From Mallotus nudiflorus (lineage: Eukaryota; Streptophyta; Magnoliopsida; Malpighiales; Euphorbiaceae), in contig CANTUR010000279.1 in assembly GCA_947683625.1 (NCBI GenBank), positions 1,240,001 through 1,304,000 of the forward strand: a DNA stretch of 64,000 nucleotides, in the 5' to 3' direction. A program made the translations under genes and the position numbers. Each line of letters begins with the position of its first letter. The first letter of the stretch is position 1. Below the pieces are notes generated by a model that worked only from the letters and a program-made list of their open reading frames with translations, was not told where the DNA came from and searched no databases. Below are positions 47,301 to 60,090 of this stretch, piece after piece.

Positions 47301-47599
47301 AAGCTTAACTATTATTTAAGGGGAAAGGATTATTATTCTTAAAGATTGCTTGATGATGAAGAGCCACCCAAACCATGACTAAATCATCCTCTAGCTCACA
47401 TCCATCTGTAATTTGTGATTACAAGTATGTACCTACTGAATCCACCTCTATAACTATAACACCCCCTATAAAATATTCCATTGAAAATAAAACCAACTAT
47501 CTTTATAAGTTCATCGGCCTTCTTGAAGACTAAAAAATAAAAGAATCCAAAGCCCCTCTCCTTAACCCTTATAATGCCTTTTCAAAATCTTAGATAATC

Positions 47600-48450
47600 T
47601 AGAGATAGTCTTTCAAAGCCTTTGTAAGGAAATAATCTTCATCCATTAAGGAATATGTCCAAGCTTTTAGCTTTGAATATTATGCCATTCTTGACTCATA
47701 AACTAAATAGTTTGCAACCTTGGAAATTCCTCCTAAATTTCTAAGAACATGGCTAAGTCAAGGCTAACCTATATCCACTTTAGAGTAATAAGGTTGGACC
47801 TTACCTATCATGGTAGGTAAGGATTACTTGTTTTCTTAAGGATTCCTTTGCTTGATTCCAGATATAGATAGTATTGCCATTCTGTTATTGGAATGGTCAA
47901 AACCTTTTTAAATGCTAGGTCAGTAATTTTCACTTTCTTTCCAAACTATAACTTGGCCCTATTAGATCCACATGCCTTGTCAGCTTTAAAATTCCAAATA
48001 TAGATTCTTGGTGTTGAACAAACTATAGAGTCTATTACAGCTACTTTGCACTATTAAATAGTTTATAGACTCCAAAACCATACCATTAGCCTATCCTTAC
48101 CATCTATTCATAATGATGCTTTATTTGTAAAGCAAACTCTCATAATGCCCCATTGTGTATCCATATTCCAAAATAAATTTTAGGGATGAATTATTAAATT
48201 TGTTCATAGAAAAATGGATCACAAATTATGAGAAACTGTATGAAGCCGTGGAGCTTGTTTAAAGTTTAGATCCAGTTTTTACTAAAAAGCCAGATGCTTC
48301 TGTTGAGATAGTTTTTAGAAAAAGACAAGAAACACCAATAATATTCAATGCCCAATTTATGTTTACACCTTTTGCTTCATCAATTGAAGAAAAGGTTCAT
48401 GTAACCTACTTTTATGGTGATGGAAGGCTAATTTATGCTTTTAAGTGAAA
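47600..48450 (+). pseudogene. Pararetrovirus movement-protein-like region, decayed
   Basis: The broken plus-strand frames contain YHGR, LLDSRYR, NYNLALLDPHALSALKFQI and ITATLHY, the layout of 30K-type movement proteins, which open plasmodesmata in the exogenous viruses. Stops are frequent and there is no open frame. Confidence 0.5.
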
Positions 48451-50870
48451 TGGTCATTATTACTTTGATATTTGTAATTGCATGACTGTTGTTTATCAAA
48501 TGGTGATGAGGAAGAAAATGAGAAGAAGAAAAGGAAATATGATGGAATGTGTAGTGAAAGAGAATTTAGAAGGAAACACGAAGATGAAGATCCTTTTATT
48601 AGTACTTTGGGACAACCCTCTAGGAAGTACAATTATCTTGTATCATACTCTCCTCCTAGTTGATGTCAACCAGTAAAGCTACTAAACACACCTCTTAAAC
48701 CCTGCAAAGTAAAACAAAATCCTCCTCCACCAAGACCTAAACCAACACCTTTGCCTTGCTGTAAACAAGATTTAAAACGGGTAAAGAAAGAGAAACCCAT
48801 TTCTCCAGTTTCTCTTCCTGGATCACCCATACAACCAACCATTCTTCTAGAAGTCTGCATGTTTCAATTAATAGACTTTCCTCTTTTAACCTAAAAAATA
48901 GATAGCCATAAAACTATTAACCCTTTGTCTCAAACTCTAATGTTATAGATCCTGATGGTAGACCATGGCGTGTCACTTCTGTTGAAGTACTCTTAAATTA
49001 GTAGACATAAAATGCTTATGCCTAAAATTAGAAATTGAAAAAAATTAAAGAAAAGGTTGATGATGTCGCAAGACAGGTAACATAGACTGATAATCGGCTC
49101 TCTACATTTGAAAAAGAAATGAAATCAATTCATGCAGAGCTAATTAGACAAACGAAGATGAAGGATTAGGAATTGCTTTAAATAATCAGCAATAAAGGCA
49201 CTTTAACTAGCATTTAGATGAAAGAAATTGAAATTCAAAAGTTAAAGGTTCAAATTGATGAACTGGAGTGAATAAGAAGAAAATTCTTTAATCACAATCT
49301 CTTCTACAAAGGTTATTTTCTCTAGATCCTACGGTTTTTTTATACAATCTATTTCCTATGCCAAGCTATTCGAACAACCATTTTTTCCTATTGTTTCTTC
49401 TTCCTTGAATATTCCTCTAGGATTTCAAGGATTTAATACACCTAATCCATCTATAGAATCTACCAGGAAAAAAGGAAAAATGGCTCATTTTCCTCAACCA
49501 GAAATGCTTAAAAAAATCTTCAAAAAAGATACAGCTCTATTCTTCTTCAACTTAATCAATTGAAGTAGATAAGCCTTCGATGATGGTGATGAACCTAATT
49601 TCCTCATTTTTGGAAAAATGTGCAGCTAATGCAATGCCCAACTTCATTATTGATTCTATAGCAGAAGATTTTTCAACAGTCAATCTGTTTAATGAGACTG
49701 ACTCTAATGAAACAAACTCTTCTAACGAAGAAGGTGAAATTCCTTTCCAACTAATAAGTGATACTCAAAATTTAAGAGCTAAAAGTCCACCTCCACCACA
49801 TGTAAATAACCAATAGAGAACATAAGTACTAATAACTCTGAGACTCAGCATATCAATGATCATTCAAAATCATCAGCTACTAAAAACTATTTTACTCTAG
49901 ATGATTTTCCTCCTTCATAATACAGGAACAAATTTTTAGAGTTTAAGGCTTGGATAAATAGTCAAATACTTCATCTAGGAGCTGAGTTAAGGGTTGTACT
50001 TCAAATGTTCTTATAAGAATAGTGGGAAAACTTTCAGACTAGTATAGTGCACTTAATGTTTACTTAAAAGCCTATTTAGCTGGAGTACCATCAGTTGAAG
50101 ATTTCGTAGGACTTTTGCATTATGAGTTCTTAGGAAAATGAAATAATGATTTGAAAATTTCTATAAAAGAGTTCCACCAAATGTAGTGTTGTTGAAAATG
50201 AAAGATCTCGATAAGCATTTTCAAAATATGTCTATAAAGTTTTATCAATTAGGTGGAACAATAAATCTAAATTTAAAGTAAACCTTTATGGCCTCTATTC
50301 TTGAGATTCTGTCCACTAGAATGTTCACTATTCTCTAGCTGATGAACTAGAAGGTTAGAGATGTTCCCTTAGTACATTTATACTAAGTTATAATTCAAGC
50401 TCATTCTTAACTCTATGAGTAGAGAAAAATTATCAAACTGTACTTAGGAAGTAAGAAAAATCCATTGGAAAAATTGTCTTATGAAAGGCCTGACTTATAA
50501 ATTAAATGTAAAGACTCAACCAAGTGTGATTACTTAGGAAAAAAGAAGAAGCATCACTCTTTCAAATTAAAAAGAAAGAAAGGAAAACTGAAGAAGTGAA
50601 AGTATTCAAAGAAAAGAAAGTACATGGGAAAGAAAAGCACATATAGGTGCTACATTTATGGAAGAAGAGGACATTTTGCTAAGAATTGTCGCTCAAAGAA
50701 AAAGAAATTAGAAAAGATGATTCAAAATATTCAACAAATCATAGTAGTTGACTTGGGGAATACTGATATTGAGTCTCTTTTTTTTTTTAAAGAAGATGAG
50801 CCATCACCAGAAAGTATCCTTGTTGTATGTCATGACTACCATATCCTTAGCAATCATTAACTCATGATGA
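48451..50870 (+). pseudogene. Pararetrovirus virion-protein region with CCHC zinc knuckle, decayed
   Basis: The 5' part has basic, Pro-rich and coiled-coil-like pieces, including LGQPSRKYNYLVSYSPP near 48604. The middle (about 49910-50400) resembles a coat-protein core (LEFKAWINSQI). The 3' part ends in Lys-rich sequence and a knuckle at about 50643-50690 (CYIYGRRGHFAKNC, with the second Cys replaced by Tyr). It would have packaged the viral nucleic acid. Open pieces are short: 49580-49816 and 50624-50860. Confidence 0.6.
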
Positions 50871-52690
50871 CCATCGTGTCCCATTAGTTCCCATTCAAAT
50901 TTATCCAACCATATTCTAAACCTATTAGACTTATAACTTTCTTAGATGTTGGAGCCAAAATGATCATTCTTAAACCAAAAGCTCTTTTAGATGAATATTA
51001 GAAAGAACATTCTGAATATTTTTATGCAAAAAATAGAAAGCTCTTTGAAACCACCTATAAAATAAGATAATCCATAAAAATCCAAACTTTTTCAGGATGT
51101 CATATGTGGACAAATGTCCTTGGATCACCTTTACTTGGAAAAAACACTGCTTTTGGATTTAATGTCTATTGGAAGGCCAAGGATTTATGAATCCTTCCAT
51201 ATGGATTAAAATTTAAGAAATATTTCTCTTTTACCTCAAAACCTTCAATATTCACTTTACACTAAACATTGTCCCTAATAGACTTTCAACATATTTGTGA
51301 GTTTTTGTTACAACAATGCGGTGTAGATTCACATACTCAGTTTTTAAAGAAGTGTTCTTCTTATTTATGGAAGAATCCTGAGTTCTTTATCTTATTGCCT
51401 TTTAAGCAAAATGAAGATGTTAATCCTACCAAGGCAACTCATCTAGGGCAACTCATGTAGCTATGATAATGGCCATTAAAGAATGTACACAATTAAAAAA
51501 TCAAAGTCTAATTGAGGTAACAAAATTAGAATGGACATGCCAAGCTTTCTATGTAAACAAGTAAAAGAAAAAAGAGACTGGTGATAAATTATTAACCATT
51601 AAATTTCTTTTTAAGGGATGATAAATTTCCTTTACCTAAGATCTCTTATTTACCTTTTTGACGGGAACAAAAATCTTTTCAAAATTTGACTTGAAAGAGG
51701 GATTTTGGCAACTTGGAATAAAAGAAGAAGATAGGTACAAAACAACATTCTACATTCCAAATCACCATTATCAATGGCTGTGATGCCATTCGAATTGAAA
51801 GTGGCCCCTTCACTTTTTCAAAAGGCCATGATCAAAATATATGAGCCTATACATTATAATGCTTTGGTGCATATTGATGATATCTCACTCTTTTCTCCAA
51901 ATAAAAAAAGTCATGAAACTCTACTCCAACAATTTGCTGATCTCACAAAGTAATATGGAGTTATGCTATCTCTAACAAAGATGCATATTGGAAAGGAAGA
52001 AATATAATTTCTTGGAATGTAGTTCAAGAATGGAAGCTATCAGCCTGGTCCACATATTTCCTATGAATTACAAAAATTTCTTACTGGTAATTTATTTATT
52101 AAAAAAATTAAGCATTTTCTTGGAATTCTCAATTATCTCAAAGATTTCATTCCTCATTTGACTAGGAAGATAGCACCGTTAAGGGCATTATTAGAGAAAA
52201 ATCTTCCACCACGGTCTGAAGAATAGACAAAAGTAATTGTTCAACTTAAAGGAGATACTCAAAATCTTTTAATATTGCAAACACTAGTAAAAGGAAAATG
52301 AATCCTTCAAACATATGCAAGTGATCAATTTTAGGGAGCAATCCTCCTTGAGGAAAATGATCAGAAGAAAAGAAGAATTTGTGCTCATACAAGTGGGAAA
52401 TTCTCTAATGGTGAAAGTTACTATATTTAATAGTTAAAGAAATTTTAGCGGTGAAATATGGAACAAAGAAATTTAAATTCCATTTAGTAGGACACCATTT
52501 CAAAGTAGTCATGGACTACTCATTTTTTCCTAAAATGCTTAAATTTAAAGGAAAAGCTCTCCTATATCCATAACTCTTGAGATGGAAGGAATGGTGTAGC
52601 AAATATGATTTTGAAGTAGAACACATCAAAGGAGAAGGCAATCTTATTCCTAATCTTCTGAGCAGACCTTCAATTTCCAGTGCGACATAA
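50871..52690 (+). pseudogene. Pararetrovirus protease-RT-RNase H region, decayed
   Basis: A protease-like FLDVGAKMIIL lies near 50940, with Val where Thr or Ser is usual after the catalytic Asp. RT (about 51530-52180) shows FPLPKIS, GFWQLGIKEEDRYKTTFYI and MPFELKVAPSLFQKAM, and its catalytic motif reads HIDD near 51870. RNase H (about 52280-52690) shows ICAHTSGKFS and the terminal HIKGEGNLIPNLLSRP. Many stops and several shifts occur. It would have copied the pregenomic RNA. No integrase follows, as expected. Confidence 0.8.
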
Positions 52691-53835
52691 AATCCTTTCA
52701 GAGTATAGATCCTTCCCATGATCTTAATGTTTTAATCACTAAATAATTTTCTTGTAGAAGAAAAACCACTAGAATCACCACAAATTTCCTTGACACACTT
52801 ATAAAAATAGCTTCAGAATAAATTTTCAAATATCAATCCTATTTGATTAGAAATTATGAGCCAACATTCTTTTAAAAGCTTAGGTTTCATCCTAAGTATC
52901 CATGTACCTATGTCTTCAGCTTTCTTGATTTGAATTTTAATAAAGCATTTTATTAGCCAAAAGGTTTGCTAATCCTGTTTTGGTACATGTGTCATTTATA
53001 GTACATAGCTTTTGATTTACAGCCATTAAAGCTTTCAAAGTACCTTTGAATGATTGAACAAGGATAGAAATCAAATCCTCACTTAATTACCTTTTAAAAT
53101 GGTTCTAAGAGATTTCAAGATTGAGATAATGGCTAACAAATAAAGCCTACATATAATAAGATTCTTCTTTAGAAGGATGACATTCCATCATAATCTTTCA
53201 CATGCCATTTTGGAAAATCAGAGATAAATATAAGACAGTCCCTTATTTCAACATATATGGAACATACATATTTTCATTCCTAATGTTGATGACTCTTCTC
53301 AGTGGAGAGAGTTATAGAGATTCATGTTTTAGAAAAATGGGATAATTCATAAAGAAATTTGCTTAAGGATAAATGAAAATGCCCCTTAGGAAACTTATCC
53401 ATCTAAATATTGAAAATGACTCATTGCAAATGAAGAATTGTAGATGAAAGCCTAGATTCCAGGAGCAAGTTCTAGTTTAGCATAAGGCCCAGTCCAAGGA
53501 AATGATATAACTGAGCAAGATTTTCTAGAACATTGGACTGTTGTTGACCCTAGAAGACCTATGGCTAGATGTTCTCAAGATTCTAACACAGATAATAGTT
53601 ATAGTAGAGATGAAGGAAATCTGTCACTGAGCCATAAGCCTATTAAAAATAAACTGGTCATGGTCTTCTTTTTATTAGTGGTTTGATGTTTTTAGAAATA
53701 TTATTACACTATATCATGTGAAATATCTTTAGTCCTATCTTTAGTTATTCACGTGGTCCTGTTTGTAATAGCATTGGTCAAGTGTCATATTTATAGTTAG
53801 TTGTAATCCTTATTATCTATTCCTCATTTGTGGAT
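52691..53835 (+). other. Pararetrovirus 3' region, possible second ORF relic
   Basis: No conserved domain. Short broken frames suggest former coding sequence as far as about 53650 (LEHWTVVDPRRPMARCSQDS is readable near 53530). After that the sequence is AT-rich and probably non-coding. Confidence 0.35.
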
Positions 53836-54721
53836 AGTTGATTGTTGATGTGTGTTTTGCATTATTATTTATGTTATTTATTTTGTTATTTAGTTAGTTT
53901 TTGTGTTTTAATTAAGTTAATATCATTAGTTTTGAATTTTATTTTTCTTTTATCTGTTTTTAGTTGTAAAGGGCTTTTGAGCATGAGTTGGATTTGGTTT
54001 GGAATTCCTTGAGGAGTTAGTTGAGTATTATCTTATTGGGACAAATTATTAGCAAGGGAATTCATGTTTTTAGGTTGGAGCTTGATGCTGCCATCGCAAG
54101 ATGTGCTGCTATTGTAGCCCTTGAAGTTGGGTTACAAAGGTGGATCAGTTGAATCATAGCATGGGATGCGACTATAGCCGAGAGATGTAAAAAATTGTGT
54201 TGTCGCTAGTGCTACCATCACAGCCTAGGATGTAATCGCAGCCCACTAACTTCTTTTGAAGGGCAACGCTTCTACTCTTTAAGGGGCTTGAAATACATCA
54301 CTTTAGGGACATTTTTAGGAGGAGAAAGTGACAGGAAAAGCTCAAAAAAATTGGAAGAAATATAAGGAAGATTAAGAGTTAAATATTGAAGATCTAAAAT
54401 AAAACTAGTTTTTCTTCTCTTTTCTCTTTTTTATTCTTGTAACTTATGGGATATTTTTATGGTTGTGTTGAATATTTTTATAATATGTTAGTTAGGCTAA
54501 ATATTTATTTATTAGGAATTGATGATCCAAACATGATCTAGGCTTTCAATTTAATAAACTCATTAGTTGTTGCATATTATGTTTATTAATCTTAATGCTT
54601 GTTGTTGTTTGTCCATCAATAATATGAATTCAATTGGGATTATGAATTGAGACATGGTAATTCTAATAAACCTATAAACATAAGTTTAACTTAACTCAAA
54701 ATTCGAGATAATAATTATTTT
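53836..54721. other. Non-coding repeat-like stretch, unidentified
   Basis: It contains a GC-richer segment with repeated phrases such as GATGC..CCATCGCA, GCTACCATCACAGCC and ATCGCAGCCC at about 54080-54245, then a T-rich segment. The style resembles LTR or leader sequence of a Ty3/gypsy element, but no matching second copy is in the window. Confidence 0.35.
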
Positions 54722-55075
54722 AGACAGAGATAGTCGATTTTTATGCCATTTTTGGAGGTTATTATGGACCATGATGGATGCCAAGTTAAAGTGTAGTACT
54801 ACTTTTCATCCTCAAACTGATGGATAAACGGAGTTCACTAATTGGACTATGGTACACTTATTAAGGGGTCCTAAAACTTAGGATAATAGCCTTCTTTATT
54901 TACAATTTGCATTTAACCATGCAATTCATGGCTCCACACTTAAATCTCCATTTAAAGTTTGTTTAGGGTACTTACCTTAAAGTCCTTTTGATTTGGCATT
55001 GTTATTAATGACAAACCTTTAAGTGGAAAAGAGGAAGAAGAACATATTTGAGCATAAAATTTTCTCGAATGAATA
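54722..55075 (+). pseudogene. Ty3/gypsy integrase fragment (chromovirus-like)
   Basis: The plus strand reads DRDSRFLCHFWRLLW, FHPQTDG, a stop, TEFTNWT, and SPFKVCLGYLP. This is the second half of an integrase core: the region around the second catalytic Asp, the HPQTDGQ motif and the SPFE(I/V)VYG motif of Reina/CRM-type chromoviruses. It begins and ends abruptly, so it is a scrap rather than part of the Tat copies further right. Confidence 0.8.
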
Positions 55076-56504
55076 AGGAAGATTCAATCAGAAGTAAAAG
55101 CACAATTGTAACACTCTTAATGCATGCTAATTCACAAGTGCATAGAATTATACAAGTAGTAATAAAAAGATATCATTCCTATAGGGATAGTGTTAATTAT
55201 AGAGTTACTTTTAATATTCTTCTTGTCTAGACTACTGATAATTTCAATAAGCAAACAAAGTAACTTAAATCTAAAAAAATATAAAATATTGTCACTAAAT
55301 TTATATAGTTAAAGACATTAGGTTTTAATTCTTTTATCTCATTTTATCTCAAAATGATAGTAAATTCTTGTTTATTATGAATAACATTTCATTTTTGAAT
55401 CATCATTAATTTTGTGATGTCTCTCTCAAGTACTCTCACAATTAACCAATTATGCCAATTGCTCAATTACCTAGCTCTTACTAGCACAATTAACTAGACA
55501 TAACCAATTTATACAAGCAATCTTCTATGGAATAATAATATTGAAATGTCTCTCGACTAAGTCAATTTGAATTAATATATTGTTATTGAATTAATAAATT
55601 TTCATTTGGTTCCAAGACATGCAAGAATCTACCAACATTAATTACACTTTTATGTTTACTTACAATCATCTTTCTATAATATCAAGTATCTAAGTTCAAT
55701 CACTGAATAAGAAAGTAAGCATTAAATTCATTAAAGTTCAAAAATCCTCAACCATAGTTTATTCCTTTAACTTAACGAATTCAAAATAAAGCATTAATAG
55801 GAGATTATTGCACTTTTTCAAAAAAGCTTCACATAATGAATCTCACTCATTATATGAATGACTTGCAAATTCTCAAGTGTCATGCACAATGAATCTTAAA
55901 AATCTATATGCTACAGAGAAAAAATCAAAAGTAAAGGTAAAATTAAAACATTAATAATGCATGAAATGCATGATTCCCTTTTTATGCAACTAATCAAATG
56001 AAAATATTCCAAACATAAAAGAAAAAAAACATAAAATAAAAATAAAAAAAAGGAATTAACTCCCCTTTTAGTGAGATGAATATGATGGAGTGAAAGTGGG
56101 ATAATGACACCTACAACTTTGATAGCTCTCCTTATCTTCATTATTTATTGTGTTTGATACTTGACAACTCCTTGAAATTCCAGATGTGCCTCATACAAGG
56201 TTGCATTGATGCTCGGCTCCATTCTTTCCAAACAATCATGGAATTATTGCCAATTAAGGGTTTCTTCCTTTGGTTTCTTTCTTTTAACCCATTCTTCATT
56301 AATACTTACTTCCTCACTCTCTCTATCCCTTAAAGATGATGAATTCTTTTTCCTTAATGCATAGTGGTGCAATAAGTAGCAACTCCTAGAGTTTGTCTTT
56401 TGTAATGTCCACCATTTCATTATGACTTTCGCTTTAATAAGGGCTTTGACATTGAACGTCCCCAAATTGTACCTACTAAACCCATATGTACTCAAATCTC
56501 TACT
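55076..56504. other. Non-coding repeat-like stretch, unidentified
   Basis: It has phrases such as CACAAGTGCATAGAATTATACAAGTAGTAATAAAA-like words at about 55131-55170 and GGAATTAACTCCCCTTTTAGTGAGATGA at about 56052-56079, which look like pieces of an old dispersed plant repeat. No frame longer than about 90 codons makes sense. No terminal repeats were found. Confidence 0.35.
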
Positions 56505-57811
56505 TGTAAAGTACATGTATTCACTGTGTTGGATATACTCGTCACGTATGTTATACTATTGGGAAGGCCATGGTTCCATGCTTTGGGAGGGGTGCCCTCA
56601 AATGTACATCAAAAGATAAAATTCCCTCATGAAGGATAGGTTGTGACTATTGAAGCTAGGACTAATGTTGTTGTGGCAACCATATTGGACAAACAGAAGC
56701 AAATGTGTGCACCCCCTGGTTTCCATATTGCTGGGATATTTTATGGAACTGAAATGGACCTAAGAGTAGCAAAAATGATGAAGAGTATGAATTAATAGCC
56801 TAGACAAGGGCTGGGGAAGAATGAGCAAGAGAGACCTAGTCTCCTAGAGTTTAAAAGCCAAGGGAACATAACTGGTTTGTGTCATGTTGAAGAAACAAAG
56901 ATGATAAGCAGAAGAGCAAGGAAGAGGTTTAATGCCAAACAAAGGAAGATCTCAAAGAAAATTTGTCCATTGAGTGAGAATTTTGTCAGGCCAGGGGAAG
57001 ACAAATACTATTTGGGAGCTAAAGAATCAATCAATGTTACGAGAGGAGATGTTCCTAGGTTTGAGATCTTCAAGGAGTAGATTGTGGAGAACCTAGTGAA
57101 ACACAACAAAGAGGAAGTGATGAAGTTGGCAGCTGAGAGGATGGGCAATGCTACTGTCGAGGTGCTGCTGTGTCTGCTACCTGAAGAGGAGCCACCCAAA
57201 GATTTAGCTACTATCATTAATGATAGCTTTATTGATGTTTTTTTATGATGAAACTGATGTAATAATGTCTAGTCTGTTTGAGGATGAAAACTCTATTTTT
57301 TCATGGTCAATGATATGAATATTGGTTTTGCTTACTTATGTGATGTGTATCCTGATAGTTCTGTGCATTATAATTTTGATCTTTCATGCATGTTTGAAAT
57401 TAATTCAATTCAATTTGATTCATTTAACATGGGCAAAAATGATAATCCTAAGAACATTTATCTATCACATGAGGTAACTCTTGAGGAGAGCAAAAATTTT
57501 GAGAGAATATTAACAAAAAGAAAGGTAGTATTTACTTGGACCTATGAAGACATGCCAAGTTTAAATAGGGACATTGCAGAGCATCACATTCCAACTCATC
57601 CAGAAATAAAACAAGTTAAATAGAAATTGTGCAAGCTAAGACCAAAATGGACTGAAAAGATAAGAGAGGAAATTGCTAAACAAATCTAGGCTAACTTTCT
57701 ATAAGTAGTAGATTATCCTCAATGTTAGCAAATATAGTACTAGTACTCAAGAGAGGGGGTAAAGAATGTATGTGTGTAGATATCAGGGATTTAAATAAAG
57801 CATGTATGAAG
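56505..57811 (+). pseudogene. Tat-lineage Ty3/gypsy fragment: protease, G-patch-like motif, start of RT
   Basis: Nucleotide similarity to 60490-61770 is obvious: TTGGGAAGGCCATGGTTC, ATTGAAGCTAGG, TGGAACTGAAATGGAC, GATTTAAATAAAGCATGT. It holds the protease C-terminus (LLGRPWF equivalent near 56560), a G-patch-like QPRQGLGKNEQ near 56800, a linker and the first RT residues (DIRDLNKACMK) before the match stops at 57811. Several stops occur. It is a second, partial copy lying upstream of the gag of the longer element. Confidence 0.8.
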
Positions 57812-60090
57812 GGTAACAGAAAGGCAATAGACTAAGAAGGACAGATTTGAGTCCTAAAGCCATAACAGAAGAGATCCTTCATAAACTGGAGAAGAGTCCT
57901 ATCAATCCACTTTACTTAGAAGATGAACCAACTACACCAGTTTCTATAGCATTGGAATAATAACAAGGAGGGAACTATACCTTAGAAGATATTAAAAGAG
58001 CTTTAATGGATGACATGAGGGCTATGATGTAAGATGAATTGAGACAAGCATTATATGGACTGATGCAACCTACTGCTACTGTCATACTACCACCTGTAAT
58101 TGATCAACCACTTGTTGTTGTAGCTATCCCACTTGCTACAGATGCTCCACCTATTGCTAATAATGCTGAGGGGCATCTTATTGCTAGAAACCCACCTGCT
58201 ATTGATGTAAAGCTTGAAGATGTTAAAGACTACATGGTAGAGAAAGCAAAGAAAGAATCACTCAAATTGGTGCAAGACCACGAGTCCAAGCAGATACAAG
58301 TCTTGACCCAGAAGATGTCCAAGATGGAGGAGCTGATTAAGGGACAAGTCATGGGATATTCTTTTGACTTTGATGACATGCTGCAAATGGAAAATGATAG
58401 GCTTCCTGATAAGTTCAAAATGCCGCAACTGTAGAAATTTGATGGAAGAGAAGACCCAAGGATTCATCTCAATCAGTACACAACCACTATGAGTACCACT
58501 AAAGCTCCATTAGTAGTAATCACTAGGTTGCTTATGTTATCTTTAGAGGGTATGGCTGTAAATTAGTATTATGGGCTGGAAAAATCTGTTAGGGTTGACT
58601 GGAAAGAACTATGTACTACTTTTTTAAAATAGTATAATTATAACACTAGATTGGAAGTGTCCATCAAGGATTTGGAACTAACTAAGCCAAAAATCAAATG
58701 AATCCTTCTTTGATTTCTTGACCAAGTTCATGAACAAATCAAGATTGATGAAGAATAAGCTGGCTAAGAAATATCAAGTTAGGATGATAGTCTACAATGT
58801 ATTACCTAATCTAGTTGACAAATTGTAGATGATGAACCCTAAAACATTCATAGACTTGTATGATGACAGTCTACAAGTTGAAGAGATAGAGAATGAAAAG
58901 AAGAAAAGCTTTAGAGGCACCGAAACCCAAAATTACTCAACTAGGGGCACACAATTAGGAAGTACTAGCCGAGCTATGGAGGTGCATGCAGTTCAGCTGC
59001 CTAGGAGATTCTCCAACTTCAATCAACCACTCTCAAAAGTCCTAGACCAATTAATCCAGAAACGCCTACTCTGACCTTTAACCTTTTCCAAACCGCCTAA
59101 CCCAAATGTCCTAGGCTATGACCTTAATAACTATTTTAAGTTTCACTAAGTAGCTGGTCATTCCACAGATACATGTATCCACCTTAAACATGAAATCCAA
59201 AACCTGATAGACTCTGAAAAAATCACAGACCCTAAAAAATCCAATCTTAACCCAAACACTAGAAATAATCCTTTCCCATACTATCGAAATATCCTACCAC
59301 CAGCCACCATGATGATCAACTCGGGAGTTAGTGAGGAGGATGCTAGACTCCTTTGAAAACCTAAACCCTATAGACATTAAGGAATCTCATAATTCCTCTA
59401 ATAGAGTTGAGGATTTGTTGGGACAACCCTCCAGTAAATTCAATTACAAAGTGTTCTACTCTAAACCACCCGCTACTAATATCCCTGTTAAATCAATAGT
59501 GCCTTTAGGATGGGGTGATGAGTTTTATAATGAGCCAATAAAAGAAGAAAAAGAATCCAAAACTCTAGAACAATCACAAAGATGGAGTTGAGGATTTTCT
59601 AGGGCAGCCCTCAGGAAAATTTGATTATAGAATATTCTATTCAAAACCAGCTTCTTTTAACATACATCTTAAGGAGATTATGCCTATAGGATGGGATGAT
59701 AAGTTCAAAGAGGAGAGTAAAAGGTCCTTAATTCCAGAGCAAAGGGTCAAGGAGCTACTGAATGAGCATCTAAAAAAGTTTAACATAGAGAGAAAAGAAA
59801 CATGAATAATAGAAGTGTGGAAAAATGGAAAAAAGGACTAGATTATTAGGGTTATAGACATTTGGTACTACTCTAACGAGGAAAGTCATGCTGGTCTTAA
59901 TGTATGGAGTGATAACCCTAATGTAAATCATGTCACTAGAAGTGGGAGGAATTACAAAGCAGCAGAAAAGAAAATTGAGAGAGTCATAGAAAGAGAAGAA
60001 GTAAAGGATGTAGAAATAGAAGGAGGAGAAAAAGACAACCTGATTTGGAACAGATAAAGAAGGCTAAGGCAAATGTCAGCATTTAGGAGC
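57812..60090 (+). pseudogene. Tat-lineage gag, broken
   Basis: The frame 58039-58434 carries coiled-coil-like sequence (VLTQKMSKMEELIKG) and DKFKMPQL, followed past a stop by KFDGREDPRIHLNQY, the conserved start of the Tat-type Gag core, and an LMLSLEGMAVN-like piece. Later pieces (58829-59074; 59331-59591) include QVEEIENEKKK and ending repeats. No 5' LTR or primer site is seen before it; only about 30-90 bp separate it from the partial copy on its left. Confidence 0.75.
59395..59720 (+). repeat. Tandem duplication inside the Tat gag (about 190-bp unit)
   Basis: VEDLLGQPSSKFNYKVFYSKP at about 59407 and VEDFLGQPSGKFDYRIFYSKP at about 59588 are two copies. Each is followed by a PLGWGDEF/PIGWDDKF-like phrase. 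The second copy starts after a stop. Confidence 0.75.

Larger units (their letters stand above)
47340..53700 (+). mobile_element. Endogenous pararetrovirus remnant (Caulimoviridae-like)
   Basis: One strand carries, in order, movement-protein-like, coat-protein-like with a CCHC knuckle, aspartic-protease, RT and RNase H segments, then a further non-conserved region. There is no integrase and no flanking LTR, which separates it from LTR retrotransposons and fits an integrated plant pararetrovirus. Every part is broken by many stops and shifts. Exact ends are not visible. The single movement-to-RNase H order plus extra downstream sequence recalls the Florendovirus/Petuvirus side of the family; that placement is inference. 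Confidence 0.75.
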
